Below, in pieces: positions 43,964 to 53,388 of a stretch of 64,000 bases of DNA (the first letter of the stretch is position 1; each line of letters opens with the position of its first letter). The position numbers were made by a program, and so were the translations under genes. The notes beneath the pieces are model-generated. The model did not search any database and was not told where the DNA came from. It worked only from the letters and a program-made list of their open reading frames with translations. This DNA is from CAYWBU01 sp942491525 (GTDB lineage: Bacteria > Desulfobacterota > Desulfomonilia > UBA1062), in the NCBI GenBank assembly GCA_942491525.1, contig CALOBW010000007.1:1-64000 (forward strand). The letters run 5' to 3'.

Positions 43964-44141
43964 AAAGGTGCAGAGTTTTCTACATTTCGACACTCACCGC
44001 ACTTTTGAGGTTTTGAACAAATTTTGTTAACAACTTTTTGGAGGACATGTTCAGAATAAAAACAAACACTTGTTTGCGTTATGAACATTTCAACAAGGTA
44101 TATATTAGTAATATATATATTTAAGGGGAGATAAAGAATAA
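43964..44141. other. AT-rich spacer before dnaN
   Basis: 178 bp, AT-rich, with an alternating TATATATTAGTAATATATATA tract near 44098-44123 that could melt easily. A few loose TTATNNACA-like words occur but no convincing cluster of DnaA boxes. It holds the dnaN promoter and is one candidate, unproven, for part of the origin. Confidence 0.4.
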
Positions 44142-45263
44142 ATGAAATGCACAATAGCTAAGAATGTACTGCAAGGTATGTTGGCTAAGGTCCAGGGATT
44201 CACAGAGCGAAAATCAACTCTGCCTATTCTTAGTCATGTACTCTTAGAGCTTAAAGATGGAGAGATGCAGATTAAGGCTACCGATCTGCATACATCTATT
44301 CAGGTAACCAGAGAGTGCAGTGTGAATTCGAAGGGTGCCTGTGCGGTCAATGCCAAGAGTTTCCTTGAAATCATTAAAGAGCTTCCCTCGGAAGACGTAG
44401 CGCTTTGGAGTGAGGACGGGACGAAACTGCATATTGAGGTGGGCAACTATAAATCAACTCTGAATATCATGGATCCTGAGGAGTATCCTTCAATAGACTT
44501 CAAGGATCTCAACAGCGGTACCTCGATTGATCCTGATATTATGAAGTATATGATAGACAGAACCATCTTCTCAATTCCTGTGCCGGATGAGGATGATACC
44601 CAGTATACGCTTGGAGGCGCCTTATTGACCACTGGTGAGGAAGATGGGGTTAAATATATAGAGATGGTCACTACTGACAGTAGAAGGCTCTCACTGGCAC
44701 GTCATAGGCTTGATTCGGAACTCGATATGGGTGATGGAATTGTAGTGCCGCGCAAAGGTGTTCATGAACTAAAGCGTCTGATGGAGGGGAATGATGAGTC
44801 AGCCGGTATTCAGTTGACCTCAGATTCCATCTATTACGTTTCGGCTGATACTGTGGCCACTGTGCGTCTGATCGATGGCCGTTTCCCGGATTATCGCGGC
44901 GTGGTTGATCTTGACAGTTATGCCGTAACAACAACAATATCATCCTTTGAACTCTTAAATGCACTGAAGGTGTGTTCGGCCATGATGTCGGATGTTTCCA
45001 ACTGTGTTAAGTTTTTCTTTAAGGATGGCAAAGCCCTGCTCTATGCTCACAATCCTGATCAAGGAGATGCTGAGACGGTGGTGGAGTCGAGCCATATGGG
45101 CGATGAAATAGAGGCTAATTTTAATCCCCGTTACTTTATGGACTGTTTGGCCCATATTGACGGAGATGTTGATATAAGGTTGAAGGCAACCCAGGGACCA
45201 TGTTTGGTAACCCCGGCCGGATCGGTGGATAGTAAATGGGTCATCATGCCCATGAGGTTCTAG
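44142..45263 (+). CDS. dnaN: DNA polymerase III beta subunit (sliding clamp)
   Basis: 373-aa clamp with three DnaN domains: ERKSTLPILSHVLLE at the N-terminus, TTDSRRLSLARHRL in the middle, and the C-terminal VDSKWVIMPMRF-type tail that carries the P-M-R-[LF] end. Dimerises round DNA to tether polymerase III. dnaA, normally just upstream, is missing; gyrB follows 13 bp later and recF is missing. Confidence 0.97.
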   Translation: MKCTIAKNVLQGMLAKVQGFTERKSTLPILSHVLLELKDGEMQIKATDLHTSIQVTRECSVNSKGACAVNAKSFLEIIKELPSEDVALWSEDGTKLHIEVGNYKSTLNIMDPEEYPSIDFKDLNSGTSIDPDIMKYMIDRTIFSIPVPDEDDTQYTLGGALLTTGEEDGVKYIEMVTTDSRRLSLARHRLDSELDMGDGIVVPRKGVHELKRLMEGNDESAGIQLTSDSIYYVSADTVATVRLIDGRFPDYRGVVDLDSYAVTTTISSFELLNALKVCSAMMSDVSNCVKFFFKDGKALLYAHNPDQGDAETVVESSHMGDEIEANFNPRYFMDCLAHIDGDVDIRLKATQGPCLVTPAGSVDSKWVIMPMRF

Positions 45264-45276
45264 TAAGGAAGGTTTT

Positions 45277-47646
45277 ATGACAGAGTATTCAGCAAAAGAT
45301 ATTAAGGTTCTTGATGGTTTTGAAGCTGTGCGTCTACGCCCGGCCATGTACATCGGATCAACTTCGTCTCAGGGACTGCATCACTTGGTTTATGAGATTG
45401 TTGATAACAGTATTGATGAAGCCATTGGCGGATTTTGTGACAATATTGATGTAACTATCCATATGGATGAGAGCATCACTGTTGTGGATAACGGCCGTGG
45501 AATTCCAGTCGATATACATGAGGAGCTTGGAAAGTCGGCGGCGGAAGTTGTTTTGACAACCCTGCATGCGGGCGGCAAGTTTGACAACTCAACCTACAAG
45601 GTTTCTGGCGGTCTGCATGGTGTCGGCAGTTCTTGTGTAAATGCCCTATCTGAGCAGATGGATCTTGAGATTCACCGGTCTGGTTATCGCTGGGTTCAGG
45701 AGTATCAGCGCGGTAATCCAATGTTTCCTCTGACTCAGAAGGAGGAGAGCAACCGTACCGGCACCACAATCAGGTTCAAGCCGGATCCGGAAATTTTTGA
45801 GGTAACAACTTACGACTATGACATTCTGGCCAATCGCTTCAGAGAGATGGCCTTCCTTAATCCCGGCATAACCATCAATATTGAGGACGAGCGCTCGGAT
45901 CAGAAGGACAGTTTTAGCTTTGAAGATGGGCTGAAAGATTTTGTGGTTTTTCTGAACTCCAAGAAAAAACCGCTGCATCCGCCTATCTATTTTAAAAAGG
46001 AGAAGGGAGATGTGGTTCTAGAGGGTGTCATTCAGTACACCACCAGTTATTCGGAGAATATCTACTCCTTTGCCAATAACATCAATACCCATGACGGCGG
46101 CACGCACATAGTTGGTTTCCGAAAGGCTTTGACCAGAACAATCAATGCATACGCCAAAGATAAAAATCTGCTCAAGAATGCCAAGGTGGCCATCACCGGT
46201 GATGATGTTAAAGAGGGGCTGACGGCGGTTATCAAGGTGATGTTGCCTAATCCGCAGTTTGAGGGACAGACCAAAACTAAGCTCGGTAACTCTGAGATCC
46301 AGGGCATTGCAGAGACAATTACCAACGAGGCGCTTGGTGACTATCTGGTGGAAAACCCCAATGAGTCGGCCATGATTATTCGTAAGATTGTTGAGAGTGC
46401 TCAGGCCAGAGATGCGGCCCGCAAGGCCCGTGATCTAACCCGCCGTAAGTCGGCGCTTGAGAGTACCATGCTGCCCGGAAAACTGGCTGACTGTCAGGAG
46501 AAGGATCCCGCCCTGAGCGAAGTTTACATCGTAGAGGGAGACTCTGCTGGAGGAAGTGCCAAACAGGGGCGTGACCGTAAGAATCAGGCCATTCTGCCGT
46601 TGAGGGGTAAAATTCTGAATGTTGAGAAGGCCCGGATCGACAAGATGTTGTCATCCCAGGAGATCAAGAACCTGGTAACAGCTCTTGGGGCCGGTATTGG
46701 GTCTGGTAATTTTGATATAGCCAAGCTCCGCTATCATAAAATCGTCATCATGACAGATGCTGACGTGGATGGTGCACATATTAGAACTTTGCTGCTGACC
46801 TTCTTCTATCGTCAGATGCCGGAGCTAATTGAGCGCGGCTATCTCTATATTGCTCAGCCGCCGCTCTACAAGATCAGCAAGGGTAAGAAGGCTGATTATC
46901 TGCTCAACGATGAGGTTCTGGACGAGTTTCTGCTAAAGAATATTGTGGATGATGTGATCATTCGTGGCGATATTGATATCAGCGGTCAGGAACTGAGGCG
47001 TTATATGAAGCTGATTGGCAGACGCAACAAAATTCTGGCTAACTATCAGATGAAGCAGATGGATGACCGGGTTGTACAGTCTGCATCCTACCTGCCGGCA
47101 GAAATTTTGGAAGGCGACTTTGATGCCGCAAAGGTTGCCGCAGAGATAGAGTCGATCATTGAGACCTGGTTCCCCTACCTCGGTAAGGTGAGGAATGAAG
47201 TCTATGAAGACAGCGTGGTTTTCACCTCCGTCAAAAAGGGAATCCGCAAGAACACCCGCATCGACCAACGCATGCTGGAATCCAAGGGTTTCCAGGAAAT
47301 TATCAAGATTCACAATGAATTGAAGAAGATCGGAAAGCCGCCATTTAAAATTGTCAAGGGCGACACCGAATATGAAGTAACCAACCTGCGGGAGGCCGCA
47401 ACCAAGATCTATGAGGAGGCCAAGAAGGGTTACAGCATGCAGCGTTACAAAGGTTTGGGAGAGATGAATCCAAGTCAGCTCTGGGAGACCACCATGGATC
47501 CCGAGAATCGTTCAATGCTGCAGGTTACCATTGATGATGCTGTAGAGACTGATCAGATATTTACCACCCTCATGGGTGATGAAGTGCAGCCCAGGCGTGA
47601 GTTTATTGAGACAAATGCCCTCAGGGTTACCAACTTAGATATTTAG
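45277..47646 (+). CDS. gyrB: DNA gyrase subunit B
   Basis: 789-aa ATPase subunit of gyrase. GHKL ATP site (EIVDNSIDEA, DNGRGIPVDIH, GGLHGVGSSCVNALS), TOPRIM EGDSAGGSAKQGRDR and DADVDGAHIRTLLL, and the C-terminal QRYKGLGEMNPSQLW. Length fits the form without the ~170-residue enterobacterial insertion. Start has AAGGAAGG. Followed by gyrA after 11 bp. Confidence 0.98.
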   Translation: MTEYSAKDIKVLDGFEAVRLRPAMYIGSTSSQGLHHLVYEIVDNSIDEAIGGFCDNIDVTIHMDESITVVDNGRGIPVDIHEELGKSAAEVVLTTLHAGGKFDNSTYKVSGGLHGVGSSCVNALSEQMDLEIHRSGYRWVQEYQRGNPMFPLTQKEESNRTGTTIRFKPDPEIFEVTTYDYDILANRFREMAFLNPGITINIEDERSDQKDSFSFEDGLKDFVVFLNSKKKPLHPPIYFKKEKGDVVLEGVIQYTTSYSENIYSFANNINTHDGGTHIVGFRKALTRTINAYAKDKNLLKNAKVAITGDDVKEGLTAVIKVMLPNPQFEGQTKTKLGNSEIQGIAETITNEALGDYLVENPNESAMIIRKIVESAQARDAARKARDLTRRKSALESTMLPGKLADCQEKDPALSEVYIVEGDSAGGSAKQGRDRKNQAILPLRGKILNVEKARIDKMLSSQEIKNLVTALGAGIGSGNFDIAKLRYHKIVIMTDADVDGAHIRTLLLTFFYRQMPELIERGYLYIAQPPLYKISKGKKADYLLNDEVLDEFLLKNIVDDVIIRGDIDISGQELRRYMKLIGRRNKILANYQMKQMDDRVVQSASYLPAEILEGDFDAAKVAAEIESIIETWFPYLGKVRNEVYEDSVVFTSVKKGIRKNTRIDQRMLESKGFQEIIKIHNELKKIGKPPFKIVKGDTEYEVTNLREAATKIYEEAKKGYSMQRYKGLGEMNPSQLWETTMDPENRSMLQVTIDDAVETDQIFTTLMGDEVQPRREFIETNALRVTNLDI

Positions 47647-47657
47647 GGGAAGAGTTT

Positions 47658-50075
47658 ATGAGTAATATTGTTTCAATCGATCATGAAATGAAAACGGCTT
47701 ATCTTGATTATGCCATGAGCGTAATCATCGGCCGTGCCTTGCCGGATGCCCGGGATGGTCTTAAGCCGGTTCACAGGCGCATTCTCTTTGCCATGAATGA
47801 GCTCAGCAACTATCACAATCGGCCCTATAAGAAATCAGCCCGCATTGTTGGTGATGTAATCGGTAAATACCACCCGCATGGTGATTCGGCGGTTTATGAC
47901 GCTTTGGTCAGAATGGCCCAGCCCTTCTCCTTGCGCTATATGCTGGTGGACGGCCAGGGTAACTTTGGTTCAGTGGATGGGGATAACGCAGCTGCTATGC
48001 GTTACACCGAGGCCCGCATGCAGCGCATGGCTGAAGATATGCTGGCCGACATGGACAAAGAGACGGTGGATTTTGCACCCAACTATGATGAATCTCTTAA
48101 TGAACCAACCGTTCTGCCTACCAAGGTTCCGGGTCTGTTGCTGAATGGTTCAGCAGGTATTGCGGTCGGTATGGCCACCAGTATCGCGCCACACAATGCA
48201 ACCGAGATTTTTAATGCTTTGATCGCTTTGATCGGAAATCCCGATCTCGGCATTGAAGAGGTCATGAGAATTGTACCGGGCCCGGACTTCCCCACCGGCG
48301 GCATCATTTTTGCCGGCAATGAGGTTGAAAAGGCCTATCGTACCGGCCGCGGCATCATCACAGTGCGCGGTAAAGTGCATATCGAGGAGAACGGTAACCG
48401 CGAGCGCATCGTGATTACCGAGATCCCCTACACTCTCAACAAGGCTTCACTGGTTGAGAAGATGGCCATGCTGGTGCAGGAGAAGCGCCTTGAAGGTATC
48501 GCCGACATTCGCGATGAGTCGGATAAGGATGGCATGCGGGTGGTGCTCGATCTTAAGAAGGGCGCCAACACCATGGTTATTGAGAATCAGCTCTACAAGC
48601 TGACTCCGCTGCAGTCATCCTTCTCCATGAATATGCTGGCCATTCATAACGGTTCGCCCAAAGTAATGGGTCTGATTGACATGCTGCAGGCCTTCCTCGA
48701 TTTCCGTGAGGAGGTCGTAACCCGCCGTTCACTCTTTGATCTCAGAAAGGCCAAAGCCAGGGTTCATATTCTGGAAGGACTGCTGAAGGCCCTTGATAAC
48801 ATCGATGAGATCGTGGCTTTGATCCGTGCTTCTGCCACCCCCATTGATGCCCGTGAAGGTTTGATGGCCCGCTTTGATTTCAGTGAAATTCAGGCTCAGG
48901 CCATTCTCGACATGCGCTTGCAGCGCCTCACCGGCCTTGAGCGTGACAAGATTGAGAATGAGTATAAGGAGCTCATGGAGCTGATTGCCTGGCTTGAGAA
49001 GATCCTCTCTGATCGTGATGAGTTGCTGGGAGTTATTCGTGATGAGCTGATCGAGACCAGAGATAAGTATGCTGATGATCGTCGTACCCAGATTATCCAG
49101 AGTGCGGTTAATGATTTCAACATGGAGGATCTGATTCCTGACCAGCAGATGGTTATCACCATCACCCATCATGGGTATATTAAGCGCACTGAGCTCAATA
49201 AGTATCGCACTCAGAAACGCGGCGGCAAGGGAGTTAAGGGTGGATCGGCCAAGGAAGAGGATTTCATCGAGCATATCTTCACAGCCAACAACCATGCTCA
49301 TATTCTCTATTTTACGAATACGGGCCGTGTTTACTCCACCAGAGTTTATGAGATTCCTGAGCGCGAGCGGCATCTCAAGGGTATTCCGATTGTCAACATC
49401 CGGCCAATCAAAAAGGATGAACGCATCTGCGCCGTGCTGGTAACCAAGGATATCAATGTGGATGCAAATGTTGTCATGATAACATCCAAGGCAAATATTA
49501 AGCGTGTTGAACTGAAGGCTTTCAGTAAGGTTCTCAAGACGGGCATCATCGCATGTGGTCTGGAGGATGATGATGAAGTGGTAACAGCCCGCCTCTCCTA
49601 TGGAGACTCCCATATCATTGTTGGTTCGCGCTACGGCAAGGCTATCGTCTTCAAGGAGGATGATGTCAGAGTCATGGGTCGTCAGGCCGGCGGAGTTCGT
49701 GGAATTAAACTTGACGGTGATGACAGGGTTGTTGGCATGGGTATTATTCGCGATGAAGATGCCTACATCATAAACCTGACAGAGTTTGGCTACTCAAAGA
49801 AAACGCTGTTAGAGCATTACAATGTTCAAAATCGCGGCGGCAAAGGTGTCTATACGGTCAAGATAACACCCAAGACCGGTAACCTGGTCGGACTGCGGGT
49901 GGTCAATAAAAATGATGAGCTGATAATTATCTCGGACAGCGGACAGATTATCCGTATTTCGGTAAGTCAGATCCGTACCACCGGAAGATCGGCACAGGGA
50001 GTCAAAGCTATCCGACTCAATGAGGGTGAGAAGATTATGGACTTCACCAAGTATGTAGAAGAGGATGCTGATTAA
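47658..50075 (+). CDS. gyrA: DNA gyrase subunit A
   Basis: 805-aa cleavage-reunion subunit. Catalytic Tyr117 in AAAMRYTEARM; the quinolone-contact region HPHGDSAVYDAL has the wild-type Ser77 and Asp81. The C-terminal beta-pinwheel carries the GyrA box QKRGGKGVKG, marking gyrase rather than topoisomerase IV. Ends at a strong terminator. Confidence 0.98.
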   Translation: MSNIVSIDHEMKTAYLDYAMSVIIGRALPDARDGLKPVHRRILFAMNELSNYHNRPYKKSARIVGDVIGKYHPHGDSAVYDALVRMAQPFSLRYMLVDGQGNFGSVDGDNAAAMRYTEARMQRMAEDMLADMDKETVDFAPNYDESLNEPTVLPTKVPGLLLNGSAGIAVGMATSIAPHNATEIFNALIALIGNPDLGIEEVMRIVPGPDFPTGGIIFAGNEVEKAYRTGRGIITVRGKVHIEENGNRERIVITEIPYTLNKASLVEKMAMLVQEKRLEGIADIRDESDKDGMRVVLDLKKGANTMVIENQLYKLTPLQSSFSMNMLAIHNGSPKVMGLIDMLQAFLDFREEVVTRRSLFDLRKAKARVHILEGLLKALDNIDEIVALIRASATPIDAREGLMARFDFSEIQAQAILDMRLQRLTGLERDKIENEYKELMELIAWLEKILSDRDELLGVIRDELIETRDKYADDRRTQIIQSAVNDFNMEDLIPDQQMVITITHHGYIKRTELNKYRTQKRGGKGVKGGSAKEEDFIEHIFTANNHAHILYFTNTGRVYSTRVYEIPERERHLKGIPIVNIRPIKKDERICAVLVTKDINVDANVVMITSKANIKRVELKAFSKVLKTGIIACGLEDDDEVVTARLSYGDSHIIVGSRYGKAIVFKEDDVRVMGRQAGGVRGIKLDGDDRVVGMGIIRDEDAYIINLTEFGYSKKTLLEHYNVQNRGGKGVYTVKITPKTGNLVGLRVVNKNDELIIISDSGQIIRISVSQIRTTGRSAQGVKAIRLNEGEKIMDFTKYVEEDAD

Positions 50076-50093
50076 GCAATCCAGGAAATGTAG

Positions 50094-50122
50094 AAAAGGG
50101 GACCGCAGGGTCCCCTTTTTTT
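50094..50122 (+). terminator. Terminator after gyrA
   Basis: AAAAGGGGACC/GGGTCCCCTTTT stem with GCA loop and a T7 tail, 18 bp after the gyrA stop. Confidence 0.93.
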
Positions 50123-50315
50123 GTATCTGGCAGACTCATTAATTAACCGGCTTAATTGGCGATTTAAGGCAGGGTTGGTGGCAAATGATATCTCGGTATT
50201 GTTTTGCGGTAAAATGAGGGAGATATCTTAAATTTAAGCCTCAATTTTCGGGGTGATATATAATTATTTGTCTATGGAAAAGCATTTTTTGATAATAAAT
50301 TAGCAGGAGGATCTT

Positions 50316-50843
50316 TTGAAAAAAATATTATTGTTAATGATTTCAATTTTACTACCTACCTTATCTTTCGGTTCATCATTTTTTATGCTGACCGGTGGTT
50401 CAGGAGGAGAGAGTCGATCGACCAGTTATGGAATTGAGAGCGGTGGTGAAATTCAAACCGGCTTTGATGATGAGGTTATTATGTTTGGTGCCGGCATCTC
50501 GATTGCCTATAGCGATGATATGCCGAGCATGAGCGGTATCTTTGTGCCGGGGACCGGCATCAAGGCCCTTAAAGAGTATAATGACGGTAATGAGTATGAG
50601 GTATACATAACTTTTGGTGATGAATTTATGCCGGGACTCTACGCTGTGGGCGGTGTCGGATACGCCATGCAGCAAAAGGGATATGTCGCATTGACCGATC
50701 ATGGATATGTGCAGCTCAAATCAGAGACAGAGGATCGTGGCACCCTACTCTTCGGCATCCGCTATCTTAAGAGTCACTTCACAGGCAGTCTGGGCTATGA
50801 TCTCCGGCGTGGAATGACTTTGGGCGTGGGAGTTTCCTTTTAA
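50316..50843 (+). CDS. Exported small beta-rich protein, unknown
   Basis: 175-aa protein starting with TTG behind AGGAGG. A signal peptide of about 19 residues (KKILLLMISILLPTLSFGS) is followed by Gly/Ser-rich, alternating strands (EDRGTLLFGIRYL, FTGSLGYDLRRGMTLGVGVSF) ending in aromatic Phe, as in small eight-stranded outer-membrane barrels. No named family recognised. Ends tail-to-tail with perR, sharing TTAA. Confidence 0.7.
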   Translation: MKKILLLMISILLPTLSFGSSFFMLTGGSGGESRSTSYGIESGGEIQTGFDDEVIMFGAGISIAYSDDMPSMSGIFVPGTGIKALKEYNDGNEYEVYITFGDEFMPGLYAVGGVGYAMQQKGYVALTDHGYVQLKSETEDRGTLLFGIRYLKSHFTGSLGYDLRRGMTLGVGVSF

Positions 50844-51250
50844 TCCTGAGTGGACTGGCACTCGGGACAGAGACCGTAGAAGCCGACACTCATGCCAATT
50901 GTCTTGTAGCCGCAAGACTCTTTTATGCCGCTGGCATAACGGCTGTGCATTTCATGCCCCATGTCGATGAAGGCGTCATCAATTCGTCCACAGCCGATGC
51001 AGCGAATGTGATTATGCACATGGGGATTGCCGTCATAGTGACGCTGATCGGTACCCATATCAAGGCGTTGAATAATACCGCTTTCCGTCATGCGCTCAAG
51101 GTTGCGATAAACTGTGCCCAGGCTGATGTTGGGAAGCCTCTTTTTTACCATTTCATGGACTGTATAGGCGGTGGGATGAGAGGTTACACTGCGCAACTCT
51201 TCCAGGATGATTTGTTTTTGTTTTGTCATTCGCGCTTTTGGTGCACTCAT
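50840..51250 (-). CDS. perR: Fur-family peroxide regulator PerR
   Basis: 136-aa metalloregulator: winged helix (TAYTVHEMVKKRLPNISLGTVYRNLERM) then a dimerisation domain with the metal site HVHNHIRC and two structural zinc pairs, CIGC and CPEC. The short C-terminus and H-x-H/D arrangement fit PerR better than Fur or Zur. With Fe2+ it represses; peroxide oxidises it and frees its targets. It is divergent from reverse rubrerythrin and its own promoter overlaps a 7-1-7 box. Confidence 0.88.
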   Translation of the reverse strand: MSAPKARMTKQKQIILEELRSVTSHPTAYTVHEMVKKRLPNISLGTVYRNLERMTESGIIQRLDMGTDQRHYDGNPHVHNHIRCIGCGRIDDAFIDMGHEMHSRYASGIKESCGYKTIGMSVGFYGLCPECQSTQD

Positions 51251-51265
51251 AGTAAACTCCCTTAA

Positions 51266-51301
51266 TGGTAATAATTATCGGCTGAAACTTAAAATTGTCA
51301 A
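51266..51301 (-). promoter_or_regulatory. perR promoter with PerR-type box
   Basis: Minus-strand TTGACA (51296-51301), 16-nt spacer, GATAAT (51274-51279). An imperfect 7-1-7 palindrome TGGTAAT-A-ATTATCG (51266-51280) covers the -10, suggesting autoregulation. Confidence 0.65.
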
Positions 51302-51384
51302 GGCCAAATTAAGCCGGCAGTCCGGTTGCAAAAACTTATGAAGTGTTAAATGTGATAATAAAACGAAATATTGATATTTTACGA

Positions 51385-51427
51385 TTGACAGACCGCGATA
51401 GCTATGGTTAATGATAATCATTATCAA
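51385..51427 (+). promoter_or_regulatory. Reverse rubrerythrin promoter with PerR/Fur box
   Basis: TTGACA (51385-51390), 18-nt spacer, TAATGA as -10 (51409-51414). A perfect 7-1-7 palindrome TGATAAT-C-ATTATCA (51412-51426) overlaps it; it also fits the 19-bp Fur consensus, so PerR versus Fur cannot be decided from the site alone. Confidence 0.75.
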
Positions 51428-51441
51428 ATAGGAGGCTGTAA

Positions 51442-51990
51442 ATGAAAAAGTTTGTGTGTTCAGTATGTGGTTATATTCATGAAGGTGATGCTGCCCCTGA
51501 AAACTGTCCGGTCTGCGGCGCAGCTGCTGATAAATTTAATGAGGCTGTAGATAGTGAGAATATCAGCTGGGCCGATGAGCATAAGATTGGTGTGGCAGAG
51601 GGTCTCGATGCAGAGGTGGTGGAAGGTTTGCGCATGAACTTTACCGGCGAATGCACCGAGGTCGGCATGTATCTGGCGATGAGTCGTCAGGCTGACCGCG
51701 AGGGTTATCCGGAAGTTGCTGAAGCTTATAAGCGTATCGCCTGGGAAGAGGCCGAGCATGCTGCAAAGTTTGCTGAACTTCTCGGAGAGGTTGTAGTTGC
51801 CGATACCAGGAAGAACCTTGAAATGCGCGTTGATGCAGAGCATGGCGCCTGTCAGGGTAAACTTGATCTGGCCAAGAGGGCCAAGGAGCTCAACTATGAC
51901 GCCATCCACGACACCGTGCATGAGATGTGCAAGGATGAGGCCCGTCACGGCAGTGCCTTTGCCGGCCTGCTGAAGAGATATTTCGATTAA
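51442..51990 (+). CDS. Reverse rubrerythrin (N-terminal rubredoxin, ferritin-like)
   Basis: 182-aa peroxide- and O2-scavenging non-haem iron protein. The rubredoxin site comes first (CSVCG at 6-10, CPVCG at 22-26), then a four-helix ferritin-like domain with diiron ligands in TGECTEVGMYL, WEEAEHAAKF and KDEARHGSAF. This order is that of clostridial revRbr, an NADH-dependent peroxidase fed by rubredoxin reductase. Divergent from perR, under a PerR-type box, and closed by a strong terminator. Confidence 0.93.
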   Translation: MKKFVCSVCGYIHEGDAAPENCPVCGAAADKFNEAVDSENISWADEHKIGVAEGLDAEVVEGLRMNFTGECTEVGMYLAMSRQADREGYPEVAEAYKRIAWEEAEHAAKFAELLGEVVVADTRKNLEMRVDAEHGACQGKLDLAKRAKELNYDAIHDTVHEMCKDEARHGSAFAGLLKRYFD

Positions 51991-52021
51991 AAATGATTGT
52001 CTCGATATAATAAAGGCTTAT

Positions 52022-52058
52022 AATCAAACCCAAAGATAACTCTTTGGGTTTGATTTTT
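52022..52058 (+). terminator. Terminator after reverse rubrerythrin
   Basis: Fourteen-bp perfect stem AATCAAACCCAAAG/CTTTGGGTTTGATT with an ATAACT loop and short T tail, between the reverse rubrerythrin and cydA. Confidence 0.88.
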
Positions 52059-52074
52059 ATTTACGGAGGTATTT

Positions 52075-53379
52075 ATGGATGTACTCATGCTGTCCCGTCT
52101 GCAGTTTGCCTTTGCCTGCATCTTTCATTTTCTGTTTGTGCCCCTGACTCTCGGACTATCGCTGATTCTGGCCATCCTTGAGACCAGATATGTGCGCACC
52201 GGAGATAAGGATTACTTGCGGCTGACCAAGTTTCTGGGCAAGATTTTTCTGATCAACTTTCTGGTCGGGGTTGTCACCGGTATTCCGCTGGAATTTCAAT
52301 TTGGCACAAACTGGTCGCGATACTCCGAATATGTAGGCGACATCTTCGGCTCACTGCTGGCCATTGAGGCGTCAGCGGCCTTTTTCCTGGAGTCAACCAT
52401 GATTGCGGTCTGGGCCTTCGGCTGGAAGAAGCTCTCGGCCAAGGCGCACGCGGGTGTGATGTGGTTGATCGCCATCGGATCAAACATTTCGGCGCTCTGG
52501 ATCATTATCGCCAATGCCTGGATGCAGAATCCGGTGGGCTACGTCATCCGCAACGGTCGTGCCGAGCTGGAAAATTTCTGGGCTGTGATAGGTCAGGGTT
52601 ATGCGCACTTTGAATTTGTGCATACCGTGCTGGCCTCTTTCGTGCTGGGCGCCTTTGTGGTGGCCGGCATCTGTGCCTGGCAGATTCTTAATAATCAAAA
52701 AGATGCAGCCGTCTTCAAGAAGTGTTTTAAGTTTGCCATCAGTATGGCGCTTGTTTTCAGTGTTCTGGTGGCAGTAGAGGGGCACCAGTACGGTGTCTAT
52801 ATGGGGAAGAAGCAGCCGGCCAAACTGGCATCGCTGGAGTCCCACTGGGAAACTTCAACCCGCGCCCCCATGTATCTGCTGGTCCTGCCCAAGGCAGATA
52901 ACAGCGGCAATCTGATTGAAGCCCTGCCCGTGCCGGGGCTGCTCAGCTTTCTGGCCGGCAACAGTATCAATAGTGAGGTCACCGGTCTGAATGATATCCC
53001 TGCCGATGAGCGGCCGCCGGTGCTGATCGTACACCTGGCCTTCAGGGTCATGGTTGTCTTCGGCAGCCTGTTGATTCTCATGGCAGCCTACGGCTTGTGG
53101 AGACATAAAGATATTGAGCGGCATCCGCGTTACCTGAAACTGATGGTCTGGATTATCCCCCTACCCTACATCGTTATTCAGGCGGGCTGGATTGTGGCCG
53201 AGGTTGGGCGCCAGCCCTGGATTGTCTACGGCATGATGAAGACAAGCGATGCAGTATCACCGGTTTCCGGAGGCCAGGTTGCTGGTTCCTTGGCAGGTTT
53301 TCTGGTTCTCTATATATTGCTTGGGATTCTGGCTTTTTGGACCATGGCCAAAGAGGCTCGTCATGAGCTGGCTGATTAG
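52075..53379 (+). CDS. cydA: Cytochrome bd quinol oxidase subunit I
   Basis: 434-aa membrane subunit holding haems b558, b595 and d; oxidises quinol and reduces O2 to water with very high affinity. SRLQFAFACIFHFLFVP contains the N-terminal haem ligand His, with GIPLEFQFGTNW, the quinol-loop start, and the diagnostic GRQPWIVYG. The Q-loop is the short form. Start has GGAGG. In an anaerobe it serves chiefly to remove O2. cydB follows after 9 bp; cydDC are not in the window. Confidence 0.97.
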   Translation: MDVLMLSRLQFAFACIFHFLFVPLTLGLSLILAILETRYVRTGDKDYLRLTKFLGKIFLINFLVGVVTGIPLEFQFGTNWSRYSEYVGDIFGSLLAIEASAAFFLESTMIAVWAFGWKKLSAKAHAGVMWLIAIGSNISALWIIIANAWMQNPVGYVIRNGRAELENFWAVIGQGYAHFEFVHTVLASFVLGAFVVAGICAWQILNNQKDAAVFKKCFKFAISMALVFSVLVAVEGHQYGVYMGKKQPAKLASLESHWETSTRAPMYLLVLPKADNSGNLIEALPVPGLLSFLAGNSINSEVTGLNDIPADERPPVLIVHLAFRVMVVFGSLLILMAAYGLWRHKDIERHPRYLKLMVWIIPLPYIVIQAGWIVAEVGRQPWIVYGMMKTSDAVSPVSGGQVAGSLAGFLVLYILLGILAFWTMAKEARHELAD

Positions 53380-53388
53380 GAGAGAGCT

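Noticed and set aside
42233..44141. DnaA-box cluster
   Set aside because: Only words with two or more mismatches to TTATCCACA were seen; not enough to call oriC.
48729..49613. 294-aa minus-strand ORF within gyrA
   Set aside because: Antisense to conserved gyrA sequence; no RBS or family match.
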